Shown piece by piece: positions 55,659 through 64,000 of a stretch of DNA of 64,000 nt (position 1 is its first letter; every line of letters begins with the position of its first letter). The notes under the pieces were generated by a model that ran no database searches, was not told the origin of the DNA, and saw nothing but the letters and a program-made list of their open reading frames with translations. The position numbers were made by a program, and so were the translations under genes. The stretch comes from Vibrio sp. CAU 1672 (GTDB lineage: Bacteria; Pseudomonadota; Gammaproteobacteria; Enterobacterales; Vibrionaceae), in NCBI RefSeq assembly GCF_029223195.1, contig NZ_JARHUF010000005.1, positions 62,001-126,000 on the forward strand, read 5' to 3'.

Positions 55659-55670
55659 TTAATATGTTAA
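55659..55670. promoter_or_regulatory. Operator-like palindrome 2
   Basis: TTAATATGTTAA, 21 bases (two helical turns) from the first copy, so two dimers would bind the same DNA face. Confidence 0.5.
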
Positions 55671-55776
55671 TTAAAGTCCAATCGCCAATCTTGTATATAT
55701 AAGCTCATGTTTTAAAAGAATATTAGTTCAAAATCGAATTAAACAGTTTGTTAGACTGTAAAATGATTGCAGGATT

Positions 55777-55796
55777 AATGTGGTTAAGCTCACGTA
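55777..55796. promoter_or_regulatory. CRP-like site in divergent region
   Basis: TGTGG-N6-TCACG (55779-55794) matches the CRP consensus TGTGA-N6-TCACA at eight of ten arm bases. It lies between the two pairs of palindromes and could give catabolite control of both operons. Confidence 0.4.
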
Positions 55797-55883
55797 AAGT
55801 GACTACTTTTTCATCAAGCTAATTGTGTTCGCCCTCATCCACGAGTGTTTGTACACAAAGTCATTTTCGAATAATTGATCTAG

Positions 55884-55895
55884 TTAACATATTAA
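55884..55895. promoter_or_regulatory. Operator-like palindrome 3
   Basis: TTAACATATTAA, one base from a perfect palindrome, 152 bases before dctP. Confidence 0.5.
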
Positions 55896-55948
55896 GCATT
55901 ATCACTACATTTAATTAACATTACAGTGTCGATTTCATGAGCACTTAG

Positions 55949-55960
55949 TTAATATATTAA
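55949..55960. promoter_or_regulatory. Operator-like palindrome 4
   Basis: TTAATATATTAA is a perfect palindrome, 87 bases before the dctP start codon and within its likely promoter. Confidence 0.5.
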
Positions 55961-56047
55961 GTAATAAACATAACGACTCACTTTGTGGGCATTGCTCAGG
56001 GAAATCATCGAGCAAAACAATAAACCGTGAAACGAAAGGAAAATGTT

Positions 56048-57073
56048 ATGCGAGTAACCAAAGTCGCCTCACTCACCACCGCTGCTCTACTGTTTTTGAA
56101 CTCGTTTTCCGCCAACGCCGAGCCGGAAAAAATCATTAAAGTCAGTACCTGGGGCTCCCCCAACCATGGCATTAACAAAACAGTCTGGCCCACGTGGGGT
56201 CAGTGGATAGAAGAAGCCACTGAAGGACGTGTTGCGATCAAAGTAGAATATGATCTGGCGCCTCCTCATACTCAAATTGACGTTGTCACGGACGGCATCG
56301 GTGATGTCACCTGGATTTTCCATGGTCACAAGGCAGGTCGTTTCAAACTGACTCAATTACCTGAAATCCCAACCTTCTTAGAAGGGATGAGCTCTGAGCT
56401 GATGTCTCAGGCTTACTGGCGTACCTATGAAAAATACCTGCAAAAAGGGCGTGAGCACCGAGGCGTTGAAGTGATGGCACTGAGTGTGCACGGTCCCGGC
56501 CAGTTGATCACCAAAGGGCCGGTTAAATCGCTGCAAGCCATCGAAGGCAAAAAGCTGCGTGTTGGTGGTGGCGTAATCTCTGAAATAGCCAAAGACATGC
56601 AGGTTACTCCGGTGTTTATTCCGCCAACCAAAGTGTACGAATCCATCTCACAAGGTGTGGTTGAAGGCGCTTACCAGCCGGTTGAAGCACTCAGCTCCTT
56701 CCGACTTGCCGAGGTTGCCGACAACACTTTAGTGGTTCCCGGTGGTTTATACCGTGGCAGTTTTGCGATTGTCATGAACCGCGATGCCTTAGCTGACCTG
56801 TCAAAACAAGACCGTGAAGCGATCGAGAGTGTCTCGGGTGAAAAGCTCTCGCGCTTATTTGGCAAGATGTGGGATGACGCCGATGTCAGCGCCTACCAAG
56901 CGGCTGTCGAAGGCGGACATACCTTTACTCCGGCAACACCAAATATGATAGCCACTCTCAAAGAGTCCAGTGCTCCGCTACTGGATAACTGGTACAAAGT
57001 GGCGAAAAAGCGCAAGGTAGATGGGCCTGCTGCTTACAAATACTTCCATCAACAGCTTGAACAAGGATTGTAG
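56048..57073 (+). CDS. TRAP transporter substrate-binding protein
   Basis: A 341-residue periplasmic protein from the ATG at 56048 with AAAGGA upstream (a longer frame adds seven residues). A signal peptide ends at ANAEPEK. It has the DctP fold, with the conserved Arg region (KLRVGGGVISEIAKD) that binds a carboxylate and the QGVVEGAYQPVEAL segment. It is the first gene of a DctP-Q-M operon between the hpa genes and hpaR, so the ligand is probably 4-hydroxyphenylacetate or a related aromatic acid; that is inferred from context only. Confidence 0.9.
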   Translation: MRVTKVASLTTAALLFLNSFSANAEPEKIIKVSTWGSPNHGINKTVWPTWGQWIEEATEGRVAIKVEYDLAPPHTQIDVVTDGIGDVTWIFHGHKAGRFKLTQLPEIPTFLEGMSSELMSQAYWRTYEKYLQKGREHRGVEVMALSVHGPGQLITKGPVKSLQAIEGKKLRVGGGVISEIAKDMQVTPVFIPPTKVYESISQGVVEGAYQPVEALSSFRLAEVADNTLVVPGGLYRGSFAIVMNRDALADLSKQDREAIESVSGEKLSRLFGKMWDDADVSAYQAAVEGGHTFTPATPNMIATLKESSAPLLDNWYKVAKKRKVDGPAAYKYFHQQLEQGL

Positions 57074-57078
57074 TCATT

Positions 57079-57606
57079 ATGAATGGTTTTAGTCTCGCTA
57101 AGACCATACGGCGAGGGCTGGAAACCCTCGCCGCCATCAGCCTACTACTCATGATGTTGATTACGTTTGTTGATGTGACTGGTCGTTATTTTTTCAACCA
57201 CCCAATCATGGGCTCAACTGAGCTGATTGAAGTGCTGCTTGCGGTCATGGTGTTTATGGCGTTCCCGCTGGTGTCGTGGCAAGAAGAAAATATTTGTGTC
57301 GATTTGCTGGACAATTACTTTCCTGAAAAGTGGGTGAATATACGTCAAATTGTCATCAACCTGATCTGTTCGGGCTCACTCATTCTGGTCGCGCTGATGA
57401 ACTGGAAGCTAGCCGGACGTTCGTTAGAGTACGAGGAAGTCACCGAGATCCTGGAAATGCCGCTCGGTTATGTCACTTATCTTATATCTATTACTGGTTT
57501 TATCGGTGGCCTGCTGACACTGCTCAATGCCATCGTCTATACCAAGAGTTGCTTTACTAACACGAAAGCACACGACTATCTTTCCACCAAAAACAAGGAG
57601 GCCTAA
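57079..57606 (+). CDS. TRAP transporter small membrane subunit
   Basis: A 175-residue protein with four membrane helices, the DctQ family signature (LLLMMLITFVDVTGRYFFN, PIMGSTELIEVLLAVMVF) and no catalytic site. It begins five bases after dctP and ends directly before dctM. Confidence 0.9.
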   Translation: MNGFSLAKTIRRGLETLAAISLLLMMLITFVDVTGRYFFNHPIMGSTELIEVLLAVMVFMAFPLVSWQEENICVDLLDNYFPEKWVNIRQIVINLICSGSLILVALMNWKLAGRSLEYEEVTEILEMPLGYVTYLISITGFIGGLLTLLNAIVYTKSCFTNTKAHDYLSTKNKEA

Positions 57607-58905
57607 ATGATTGAGTCAATAATTGGGTTTACGGTACTGATCATCATGGTACTCCTCAGGTTGCCGCTGGCCTTCGCGATGGGCGTGGTTGGCTTTATCG
57701 GCTTCTGGTACATCAATGACTATAACTGGACTGCCGCCATGTCGATGGCTGCAAGGCGTATCATCGATACCGGCCAGGATTACGGCCTGTCGGTGATCCC
57801 ACTGTTTATTCTGATGGGCAACTTTGTTACCCGTGCAGGTTTGTCCAATGAACTGTACCGGGCATGCAATGCCTTTGTCGGCCACAAAAAAGGCGGCCTG
57901 TCGATGTCGACCATTCTGGCGTGTGGCGGGTTTTCAGCGATCTGTGGCTCTAGCCTGGCGACGTCCGCGACCATGTCTCAGGTGGCAATGCCGCCAATGC
58001 GCAAATATGGTTATTCTGACGCCCTTGCCGCCGCTTCGATTGCCGCGGGCGGTACGCTGGGTATTTTGATCCCGCCAAGTGTCATGTTGGTCATATACGG
58101 GCTGTTGACCGAAAGCAGTATCCGCGAGCTGTTTGCTGCCGGCTTTATCCCCGGATTGCTCGGCATCGCGCTTTATCTGGCGGCGGTGCAGTGGGTGGTC
58201 TTCCGCTCTCCGGACAGTGCTCCTCCCGGAGAAAGAGTTGCATGGAAAGATCGCTTTATCGCACTTAAAGGCATATTCTCGACCTTATTGTTGTTCGTCC
58301 TGGTCATGGGTGGCATCTATATCGGTGCATTTACCCCGACGGAAGCGGCCGGGATTGGTGCGACTGGCGCGTTTGCCCTCGCCGCCTACCGGCGCAAACT
58401 CAACTATCAGGTACTGCGCGAGATCCTGGTCGATACTGCCAAAACTTCCGCATCCTTATTTGCGGTGGTCATTTGTGCGCTGATCCTGTCAAATTTTATC
58501 AACCGGGCCGGGTTGCCGGTCGCATTGGTTGAGATGATCCAGGCAGCCAACGTCTCTCCAATGATGGCACTTGGGTTGATTCTGTTGGTCTACATCATTC
58601 TTGGCTGCGTATTTGAAAGTATGTCGATGATGCTGCTGACCGTGCCGATTTTCTTCCCGGTGGTGGTTGAACTCGGTTTTGATCCTATCTGGTTTGGTAT
58701 CGTGGTCGTGGTCGTCACCGAAATCAGCTTAATTACGCCGCCGGTTGGCCTGAACGTATTTGTCCTTTCAGGTATCATCAAAGACATTAATACCGGTACC
58801 ATCTTTAAAGGCGTGTTCCCGTTCTGGGTTGCAGATATGGTCCGCCTCGCCATCATCGTGCTGATGCCGGCACTGGTATTGTTTTTACCCAAGATGCTTT
58901 ACTGA
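57607..58905 (+). CDS. TRAP transporter large membrane subunit
   Basis: A 432-residue, ~12-helix DctM subunit that forms the sodium-coupled pore, with typical segments VIPLFILMGNFVTRAG, GGTLGILIPPSVMLV and ITPPVGLNVFVLSG. Its ATG follows the dctQ stop directly (TAAATG). A terminator lies just downstream. Confidence 0.93.
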   Translation: MIESIIGFTVLIIMVLLRLPLAFAMGVVGFIGFWYINDYNWTAAMSMAARRIIDTGQDYGLSVIPLFILMGNFVTRAGLSNELYRACNAFVGHKKGGLSMSTILACGGFSAICGSSLATSATMSQVAMPPMRKYGYSDALAAASIAAGGTLGILIPPSVMLVIYGLLTESSIRELFAAGFIPGLLGIALYLAAVQWVVFRSPDSAPPGERVAWKDRFIALKGIFSTLLLFVLVMGGIYIGAFTPTEAAGIGATGAFALAAYRRKLNYQVLREILVDTAKTSASLFAVVICALILSNFINRAGLPVALVEMIQAANVSPMMALGLILLVYIILGCVFESMSMMLLTVPIFFPVVVELGFDPIWFGIVVVVVTEISLITPPVGLNVFVLSGIIKDINTGTIFKGVFPFWVADMVRLAIIVLMPALVLFLPKMLY

Positions 58906-58908
58906 AAC

Positions 58909-58938
58909 AAAAGAGCTTTCTGCCAGAAAGCTCTTTTT
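58909..58938 (+). terminator. Terminator of TRAP operon
   Basis: AAAGAGCTTTC / GAAAGCTCTTT stem of 11 bp with a 5-base loop and T-run. Confidence 0.88.
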
Positions 58939-59058
58939 GGTTCCGGGAAATACTTATCCACAACAACTGTAGGGAAATTAATTAATAATCAATGAGATGA
59001 CTTATTTTCCCTACTGATATAACTTGTATCACAATTACAACAAAATAAGGGGCTGCCT

Positions 59059-59481
59059 GTGACAAAGTATGAAGACTCATTACCTCTACAGTTAATCCGC
59101 GCCCGTGACGTGGCGATGGATTACTTTCGTCCGGTTCTTTCCGAAAATGACCTTACCGAACAACAATGGCGGGTGATGCGGGTACTCGATACCAAAGGCG
59201 AAATCGATTTCACCACCCTATCGCGAGAAACCTGCATCCTCAGCCCAAGCCTTACCGGCATTATCGGCCGACTGGAAAAACTCGGCTATGTTGAAAAAAG
59301 AAAATGCGCTCACGATGGCCGTAAATCTTATATTTACCTCACACCAAAAGCGCTGAATTTGGTTGAACGACTCAGACCACAAATTGAAGAGCAGTATGTC
59401 TCGCTGAAGCAATCCATTGGCGAAGACAAGTATCAACAACTCTCTGCACTTTTGAACGAACTTATTGACTCTAAAAAATAA
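59059..59481 (+). CDS. hpaR: MarR-family repressor of homoprotocatechuate genes
   Basis: A 140-residue winged helix-turn-helix protein that matches HpaR, the repressor of the E. coli hpa genes relieved by 4-hydroxyphenylacetate. The LTEQQWRVMRVLD, SLTGIIGRLEKLGYVEKRK and DGRKSYIYLTPKA motifs are typical. The start is GTG at 59059 with AAGGGG six bases upstream. It is convergent with hpaC and shares a terminator. The repeated 12-bp palindromes in the cluster are its most likely operators. Confidence 0.92.
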   Translation: MTKYEDSLPLQLIRARDVAMDYFRPVLSENDLTEQQWRVMRVLDTKGEIDFTTLSRETCILSPSLTGIIGRLEKLGYVEKRKCAHDGRKSYIYLTPKALNLVERLRPQIEEQYVSLKQSIGEDKYQQLSALLNELIDSKK

Positions 59482-59509
59482 AAACACTCACCATTGGTGA
59501 GTGTTTGTT
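59480..59509. terminator. Bidirectional terminator between hpaR and hpaC
   Basis: An 11-bp stem AAACACTCACC / GGTGAGTGTTT with a 3-base loop, lying between convergent genes. Confidence 0.85.
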
Positions 59510-59530
59510 GTCGCTATCCACCGCTAATTC

Positions 59531-60037
59531 TTAGGCTACTTGCGCGACTTCCACCTCTGCGGGCAGATGTTTAAACTGGCGGTCAAAATACATCAGTGCA
59601 TCTTTATTTGTCGTCGTTATCGACTCAACTTCCACAAAAAATACCGTATGGGTACCGACTTCATTCATCAGGCAGATTCTGCCTTCCAGAGTCGCAAGTG
59701 CATCTTCTAAAACCGGTACCTGATGGGCGTTAAGGCTCCAACCCGGCAACTTGAATCTATCCGCCATTTCCAGGCCTGTCATACCAGCAAAGTGCATCGA
59801 CATTTCCTGCTGTTCACTGGCACAAACATTCACGCACATTCTGCCGTTCGCCTTAAATATTTCATTTGAAGCACTATTTCGGTTAACGCATACCAAAACA
59901 GTCGCCGGACTATCGGTTACCGAACAAACCGCCGTTGCAGTGATCCCAACCGTGCCTGCCTCTCCGCCTGTGGTAATCACATTAACGGCGGCAGCCAGTT
60001 TGGACATCGCGTTTCTGAATTCTTGCTGTAGAGACAT
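59531..60037 (-). CDS. hpaC: 4-hydroxyphenylacetate 3-monooxygenase reductase component
   Basis: A 168-residue flavin reductase of the HpaC type: NADH reduces FAD or FMN, which diffuses to the oxygenase. The VGITATAVCSVTDSPATVLV flavin-binding segment aligns with E. coli HpaC (170 residues). In E. coli it adjoins hpaB; here it is alone, more than 13 kb from the oxygenase gene. The 261-base gap upstream contains nothing recognisable. Confidence 0.92.
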   Translation of the reverse strand: MSLQQEFRNAMSKLAAAVNVITTGGEAGTVGITATAVCSVTDSPATVLVCVNRNSASNEIFKANGRMCVNVCASEQQEMSMHFAGMTGLEMADRFKLPGWSLNAHQVPVLEDALATLEGRICLMNEVGTHTVFFVEVESITTTNKDALMYFDRQFKHLPAEVEVAQVA

Positions 60038-60298
60038 GGTATCTTCCTTTATCGCTGAACATTTACTGGCCTTCTTCGCTGAAAGCTCGTTGAGTAATGC
60101 TAGTGTCGTTCAAATTGATGTGGGAGAACATAGACATAACCCTCAATCGCTTGCACTTTTCGTAGGGTACAACCATAGACAGCAGATAAAGCCAGTTACA
60201 AAAACGGCCGCCAAGTGATTGGCGACCGTCATCAGTCAAAACTAGCAATTCATCATTGTACCGACGGCACCTGGTAAAGGGAAAACCGGGTCAGCAAA

Positions 60299-61753
60299 TC
60301 AGGCATTTGAAACCCGCTTCAGCAACCGGCCCACCACATTCGGATGATACGACCAGGTGTGATCAAACATCGCCATCAACGCCGGGTTACCGTATTTGGA
60401 TAAACTGATCGCGTGGAAACGGTTTTTTTTCACTTTGAGGCTGGCAACTTTCTCCAACACTTCTTCCGGCTGTTTCGGGGCAATAAAATCAGAAATCACC
60501 ACCATATCGGCATTTTTATATTTGTCGCTGCCCATCAGGTCGATCGACTTGATGAGCACCGGCTCTAAATCGGTGCCGCCATGGAAGCTGTAACTGAGAA
60601 AGTCAGCCGCTTCACGCAAGCCGTCCTGCCTGGTCAGCTCATAAGTAATATGCTCACTGGAAAAAATGATGATGTAGCAATCACGTTGCTCAGCCAACGC
60701 AATTTGCATCAGCGCATAAGCCATCGCTTTAGCGCACTGCTCAGGAAAACCGCTCATCGAACCGGACGCGTCAACACAGACGATAAACGGCCCCTTATCA
60801 ACATCCATCTGTTTGTTTTCCGGCCGGTGGGCTTTCACCTTTCTTAACGTGCGAGACTTGCCCTGGGTGCGATAATTCATCAGGCGTTTATCGACCAAAT
60901 GCTTGTAGAACACCACTTCCAGTTCCGGATAGGCCAGAAACATCGTTTCATTGGGCAGCAGTTTGTTAAGATCGTCACTTTGATGGATACCGACAATATC
61001 ATCGGTCGCTTCATCGCATTTTTCTTCAACCATCTGCAGCTCTTCAGCAGGTGCACGGTTGAGATCCGGATCATCCACCTGGCCCGCCATGCGGCCAAGT
61101 TGCTCGGCAATCTCTTGTAATCCCTTATGTTTTTTCAGGAACTCCGCATGGCGCTTCATGATGCTCAGATCCGTCTTACTCAATTTTGCCGATGCCATAT
61201 CCCACAGGCGACCGACACTTGCCTCATCGCCCGATTCCGTCACCTTATCCATACTGCGCATGGTTTCCATACGCTGATAGAGATCCGCCAGCACTTTCTC
61301 TTTGTTAGCCTCAAGCTCCGTTAGTTGGGCCTGCTTAAGCGCCTCACTCAGACTCTGATACCACTGCTGACAAAAATAGTGAGGAAACATAGGGTTATCC
61401 AACCCTTTGTTTTTCTCTAACATGCTACGGGCCTGCATATAGAATGCCGAGTGCCACTCGAGCTTTTTCACCACCTCATCAATACGCGCAAAGAACTCAT
61501 CTTCACTCCAGTAGATTACCTCTTGATACAACGTAAGTTCCTGCTGGAAACGCTCCGTTTCACACACTTTGGTGATGCGTTTTTTAACGCTGCCCTGCCA
61601 TTTCAGCAGGTGGCTTTTAACTGAGGATTTTACGCCCCGGCTTTCGGCCATCAGCATGACTTGAGAACGCGCCATCAGATCATTTACCGCACTGTCAATG
61701 ATACCGGAGTCGGCAATGGTCAGGGCCAGGTTAAGCCCGTCTGCACCTAGCAT
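60299..61753 (-). CDS. viaA: VWA-domain protein ViaA
   Basis: A 484-residue protein with a helical N-terminal part and a C-terminal von Willebrand A domain with intact MIDAS motif DASGSMSG. It is the partner of the MoxR-type AAA+ ATPase RavA, encoded nine bases upstream. In E. coli, RavA-ViaA interacts with lysine decarboxylase and affects anaerobic respiratory complexes and aminoglycoside sensitivity. It is the second gene of the operon. Confidence 0.93.
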   Translation of the reverse strand: MLGADGLNLALTIADSGIIDSAVNDLMARSQVMLMAESRGVKSSVKSHLLKWQGSVKKRITKVCETERFQQELTLYQEVIYWSEDEFFARIDEVVKKLEWHSAFYMQARSMLEKNKGLDNPMFPHYFCQQWYQSLSEALKQAQLTELEANKEKVLADLYQRMETMRSMDKVTESGDEASVGRLWDMASAKLSKTDLSIMKRHAEFLKKHKGLQEIAEQLGRMAGQVDDPDLNRAPAEELQMVEEKCDEATDDIVGIHQSDDLNKLLPNETMFLAYPELEVVFYKHLVDKRLMNYRTQGKSRTLRKVKAHRPENKQMDVDKGPFIVCVDASGSMSGFPEQCAKAMAYALMQIALAEQRDCYIIIFSSEHITYELTRQDGLREAADFLSYSFHGGTDLEPVLIKSIDLMGSDKYKNADMVVISDFIAPKQPEEVLEKVASLKVKKNRFHAISLSKYGNPALMAMFDHTWSYHPNVVGRLLKRVSNA

Positions 61754-61762
61754 AGGGCCCCC

Positions 61763-63424
61763 TTAGGAGAAAAACTGATGTAAGTTTTTAAAGCGAAGAA
61801 TGATTTTTTCACTCTCAGCCTGGATAGTTTCGAGCCGCTGGTTAACCTGCTGCAGGCTCGACTCCATCAGACGCGGCAACTCAGGATCAACAAAGCTATG
61901 TGGCAGAGCGCCATGGAAGTTGGCCCGGACCTTTCTCATATGATGCTCGGCCTCACTCAACTGGTTCACCGCTCGCTCAGCCTGCGCCAGCCATTTTTGA
62001 TATAGCTCGACATCCAAGCCCTGCTGAGTAACCAGGCTGACCAACACACCGCGATTAGCAATATCACGAATGACTAAATTGTTAGCAGCGTCGACATCAA
62101 ATCGCAGACGGCACATGTTGGTGTTGTGGTTGACGTAACCGTACACATCCCCCTTACCTTCTTTGATCACGCGATCCAGCTCATCCTTGGGTACATACAC
62201 CCAGCGGCTATCGCCCTTCTCTGACTCCGACACCGACATGTTACTTTGCAGCAGCACCAGCTTAACCAGATTGACGGCGGCGCCGATTTTGTAGCTTTTC
62301 GCTTGTGAGGTATCAAAACCAAGGACTTCTTTGCGCAATAACCCGGTTGACGGCTCCGAAGTCAGTGTCATGCGGTATTGATCTTCAAGCTCATGCTGGA
62401 CGTCCGTCAGCGATTCACGACAAAACTCAATTTCCTGCTCTGCCTCTTGCTGGTCAAACGCATATTTCAGCGCAAACTCCTGTATCACCTGACGCACTAC
62501 GTCACGAGATTCCGGACTGTTCCAGAGGCAATCTTGCAACAGCAGCAGATCAAGCGGATTGATTTCATCACGGCCGTTAAAAAATGCGCTCGCCTTGAGC
62601 AACTTCACCGCTTTTTTCCAGCGGCGATCAGAGACATACATATCCGACAGCGCCGGATAACCGTAATCTGACTCTACTTTCGACTCCAGCATCGACTTAA
62701 GCTGGTAAAGTTTTTCAAAGGCATTGTCACTTAAGGTGAGTTTATCCAGCTGTTTCAACCACTGGTGATATTCATCATCGGTGATGGCGAGTCCCGGCGG
62801 GATTTGCGCTTCTTGTGGCGTTCCCACCGTCAGCATGGATTTGAAATTCTGCTTATTCTGGATCCGGTTAACGAACACCCGCACCAGCATCCGGTCATAC
62901 AACGCATCCAGCCCGCTGTCTTCATCAGGTAATTCATTCGATGCCGAAATCAACAACCGCATTGGCACACGTTCAATATCACTGCCGTTTTTAAACGTTT
63001 TCTCGTTGACTACCGTCAACAGCGTATTAAGGATGGCAGGGCCGGCTTTCCAGATTTCGTCAAGAAAAACCACTTGCGCCGTAGGCAGGTAGCCGTCAGT
63101 CAGGCGTACGTAGCGGCCGTTGTCTTTCAACTCCTGGATGCTCAGGGGGCCAAACACCTCTTCCGGGGTGGAAAAGCGAGTCATCAGATACTCAAAATAA
63201 CTACTGTGATCAAACGCCTGGATTAGGCGCTTGGCAATCAGGCTCTTCGCAATGCCCGGAGGTCCAAGCAGGAAGACACTCTCCCCGGACAGAGCAGCCA
63301 GCAAGCACAGTTTGATGGTGTGTTCGCGCTCATAGACACCGTCGGTCAACGCCTTGGCCAGTTTATTAATTCGTTCTGAAAGTAAGGCTTTTTCAGCGTT
63401 TGACACAAAGGAAGGTTGGCTCAT
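61763..63424 (-). CDS. ravA: MoxR-type AAA+ ATPase RavA
   Basis: A 553-residue hexameric ATPase from the ATG at 63424, with GGAG upstream; a longer frame adds 15 residues. Walker A GPPGIAKS (54-61), Walker B VVFLDEIWKAG, sensor-1 region ASNELPDEDSGLDALYDR, followed by the RavA-specific C-terminal helical and LARA regions. It forms an operon with viaA. Confidence 0.95.
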   Translation of the reverse strand: MSQPSFVSNAEKALLSERINKLAKALTDGVYEREHTIKLCLLAALSGESVFLLGPPGIAKSLIAKRLIQAFDHSSYFEYLMTRFSTPEEVFGPLSIQELKDNGRYVRLTDGYLPTAQVVFLDEIWKAGPAILNTLLTVVNEKTFKNGSDIERVPMRLLISASNELPDEDSGLDALYDRMLVRVFVNRIQNKQNFKSMLTVGTPQEAQIPPGLAITDDEYHQWLKQLDKLTLSDNAFEKLYQLKSMLESKVESDYGYPALSDMYVSDRRWKKAVKLLKASAFFNGRDEINPLDLLLLQDCLWNSPESRDVVRQVIQEFALKYAFDQQEAEQEIEFCRESLTDVQHELEDQYRMTLTSEPSTGLLRKEVLGFDTSQAKSYKIGAAVNLVKLVLLQSNMSVSESEKGDSRWVYVPKDELDRVIKEGKGDVYGYVNHNTNMCRLRFDVDAANNLVIRDIANRGVLVSLVTQQGLDVELYQKWLAQAERAVNQLSEAEHHMRKVRANFHGALPHSFVDPELPRLMESSLQQVNQRLETIQAESEKIILRFKNLHQFFS

Positions 63425-63705
63425 ACGTGCTCCGGCAACAGGACTGACAGTGTATGCAATCACCCACACTTTTGTTATGTGATTGTTACAAGTGAATTTT
63501 TCAGTGAATAGCTCTTATAGCAGAAGCCGTTCATTCTCATACTGCAGCAATCAAAGTTTGCAATTTTGAGACATCTATCACTGTATGTGCAATGCAACAA
63601 ATTGCGTTGCTTTATTTTTTCTTTTGTTTGGCTGATTTTGTCGGTAATGTGCTATGACTTCATGGCCCCGAACGGGTCTTCAGTTTCGCCAGGAAACCAC
63701 ACCGT

Positions 63706-64000
63706 ATGAGCAAAATAATCCATAAATGGAAAAACATTTCGTTAGTCGAAGAAGCGGTTATACTGCCCACCGGACAAGCCATTAGCCACACCACCATCCA
63801 GCATCCGGGAGCGGCGGTTATCTTACCGCTCACTGATGACGGGGAAATCGTACTGGTCAATCAGTTTCGTCCGTCGCTGAACAAATGGCTGCTTGAACTT
63901 CCGGCCGGCACGCGCGAAGCCAATGAAGATCCGCTGCATTGTGCACAGCGCGAGTTAGAAGAAGAAACCGGCTACACAGCTCAGGATTTCATCCCGTTAG
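63706..64000 (+). CDS. Nudix hydrolase (ADP-ribose pyrophosphatase-like), 3' end outside window
   Basis: The first 98 residues of a Nudix protein: [18 protein letters not shown] leads into a Nudix box (G-x5-E-x7-REL-x-EE-x-G, in GTREANED... [10 protein letters not shown]), the Mg-binding catalytic loop. Family members hydrolyse ADP-ribose or related nucleoside diphosphates. The ATG at 63706 follows CAGGAAA. The gene runs off the window. Confidence 0.88.
   Translation, partial: MSKIIHKWKNISLVEEAVILPTGQAISHTTIQHPGAAVILPLTDDGEIVLVNQFRPSLNKWLLELPAGTREANEDPLHCAQRELEEETGYTAQDFIPL

Larger units (their letters stand above)
55548..56047. other. Divergent hpaH/dctP control region
   Basis: A 500-base AT-rich region with at least four near-identical 12-bp palindromes and a CRP-like site, both listed separately. 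It must carry promoters for the operon starting at hpaH and for the TRAP transporter operon. No gene is seen. Confidence 0.8.

Overview
The window looks like part of a Vibrio genome (Gammaproteobacteria), most likely the smaller chromosome. This is inferred from gene content and from how the proteins read: a stand-alone acetate kinase, a DeaD-type helicase with an RG-rich tail, RNase II, CbpA/CbpM, DUF3360 and DUF3024 proteins, RavA/ViaA, and a mobile-looking catabolic gene cluster. No replication origin, integrase, transposase, CRISPR array or rRNA gene is visible.

Layout. 1-4.2 kb: 3' part of a DUF2339-type membrane protein, a VOC-fold protein, and cbpA-cbpM. 4.2-11.1 kb: ackA and deaD on the minus strand, then yqfB and rnb on the plus strand, with clear Rho-independent terminators. 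11.1-17.8 kb: an AraC regulator, a DUF3024 protein, a PstS-like phosphate-binding protein, a large secreted M11-like metalloprotease, and a 1.4 kb AT-rich stretch without genes. 17.8-23.7 kb: a chemoreceptor, a P-type ATPase with Na+/K+-ATPase-type ion-site residues, and a CHAD protein. 23.7-29.2 kb: a minus-strand operon for periplasmic redox chemistry (octaheme cytochrome of the tetrathionate reductase family, membrane cytochrome b, a small haem-less periplasmic protein, a DUF3373 barrel protein and a triple rhodanese). Its promoter region holds a perfect 11-bp inverted repeat. 29.7-38.2 kb: lipase, PspB-like protein, secreted alpha-amylase, a propeller-sensor diguanylate cyclase, a decayed tRNA-Cys with a UCA anticodon, a small outer-membrane protein and a lipoprotein.

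38.3-44.6 kb: two copies of a tRNA-Gly/tRNA-Cys pair, identical over 156 bp, flank tRNA-Leu(UAA), a metallopeptidase/propeller/beta-barrel fusion and a DUF3360 transporter-like protein. 44.8-60.0 kb: a complete 4-hydroxyphenylacetate (homoprotocatechuate) meta-cleavage cluster. A two-component monooxygenase (group D oxygenase plus HpaC reductase) makes 3,4-dihydroxyphenylacetate. HpaD, E, F, G1/G2, H and I break it to pyruvate and succinate semialdehyde, and a dehydrogenase makes succinate. A TRAP transporter and an AEC carrier probably move substrates. HpaA (AraC) and HpaR (MarR) are the likely regulators, and AT-rich palindromes in the two divergent promoter regions are candidate operators. 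60.3-64 kb: viaA-ravA and the start of a Nudix hydrolase cut by the window end.

The octaheme/cytochrome b/rhodanese operon is the best candidate for an incompletely described system. Start sites were moved from the longest open frame where a ribosome binding site, signal peptide or family alignment argued for it; these choices are noted.
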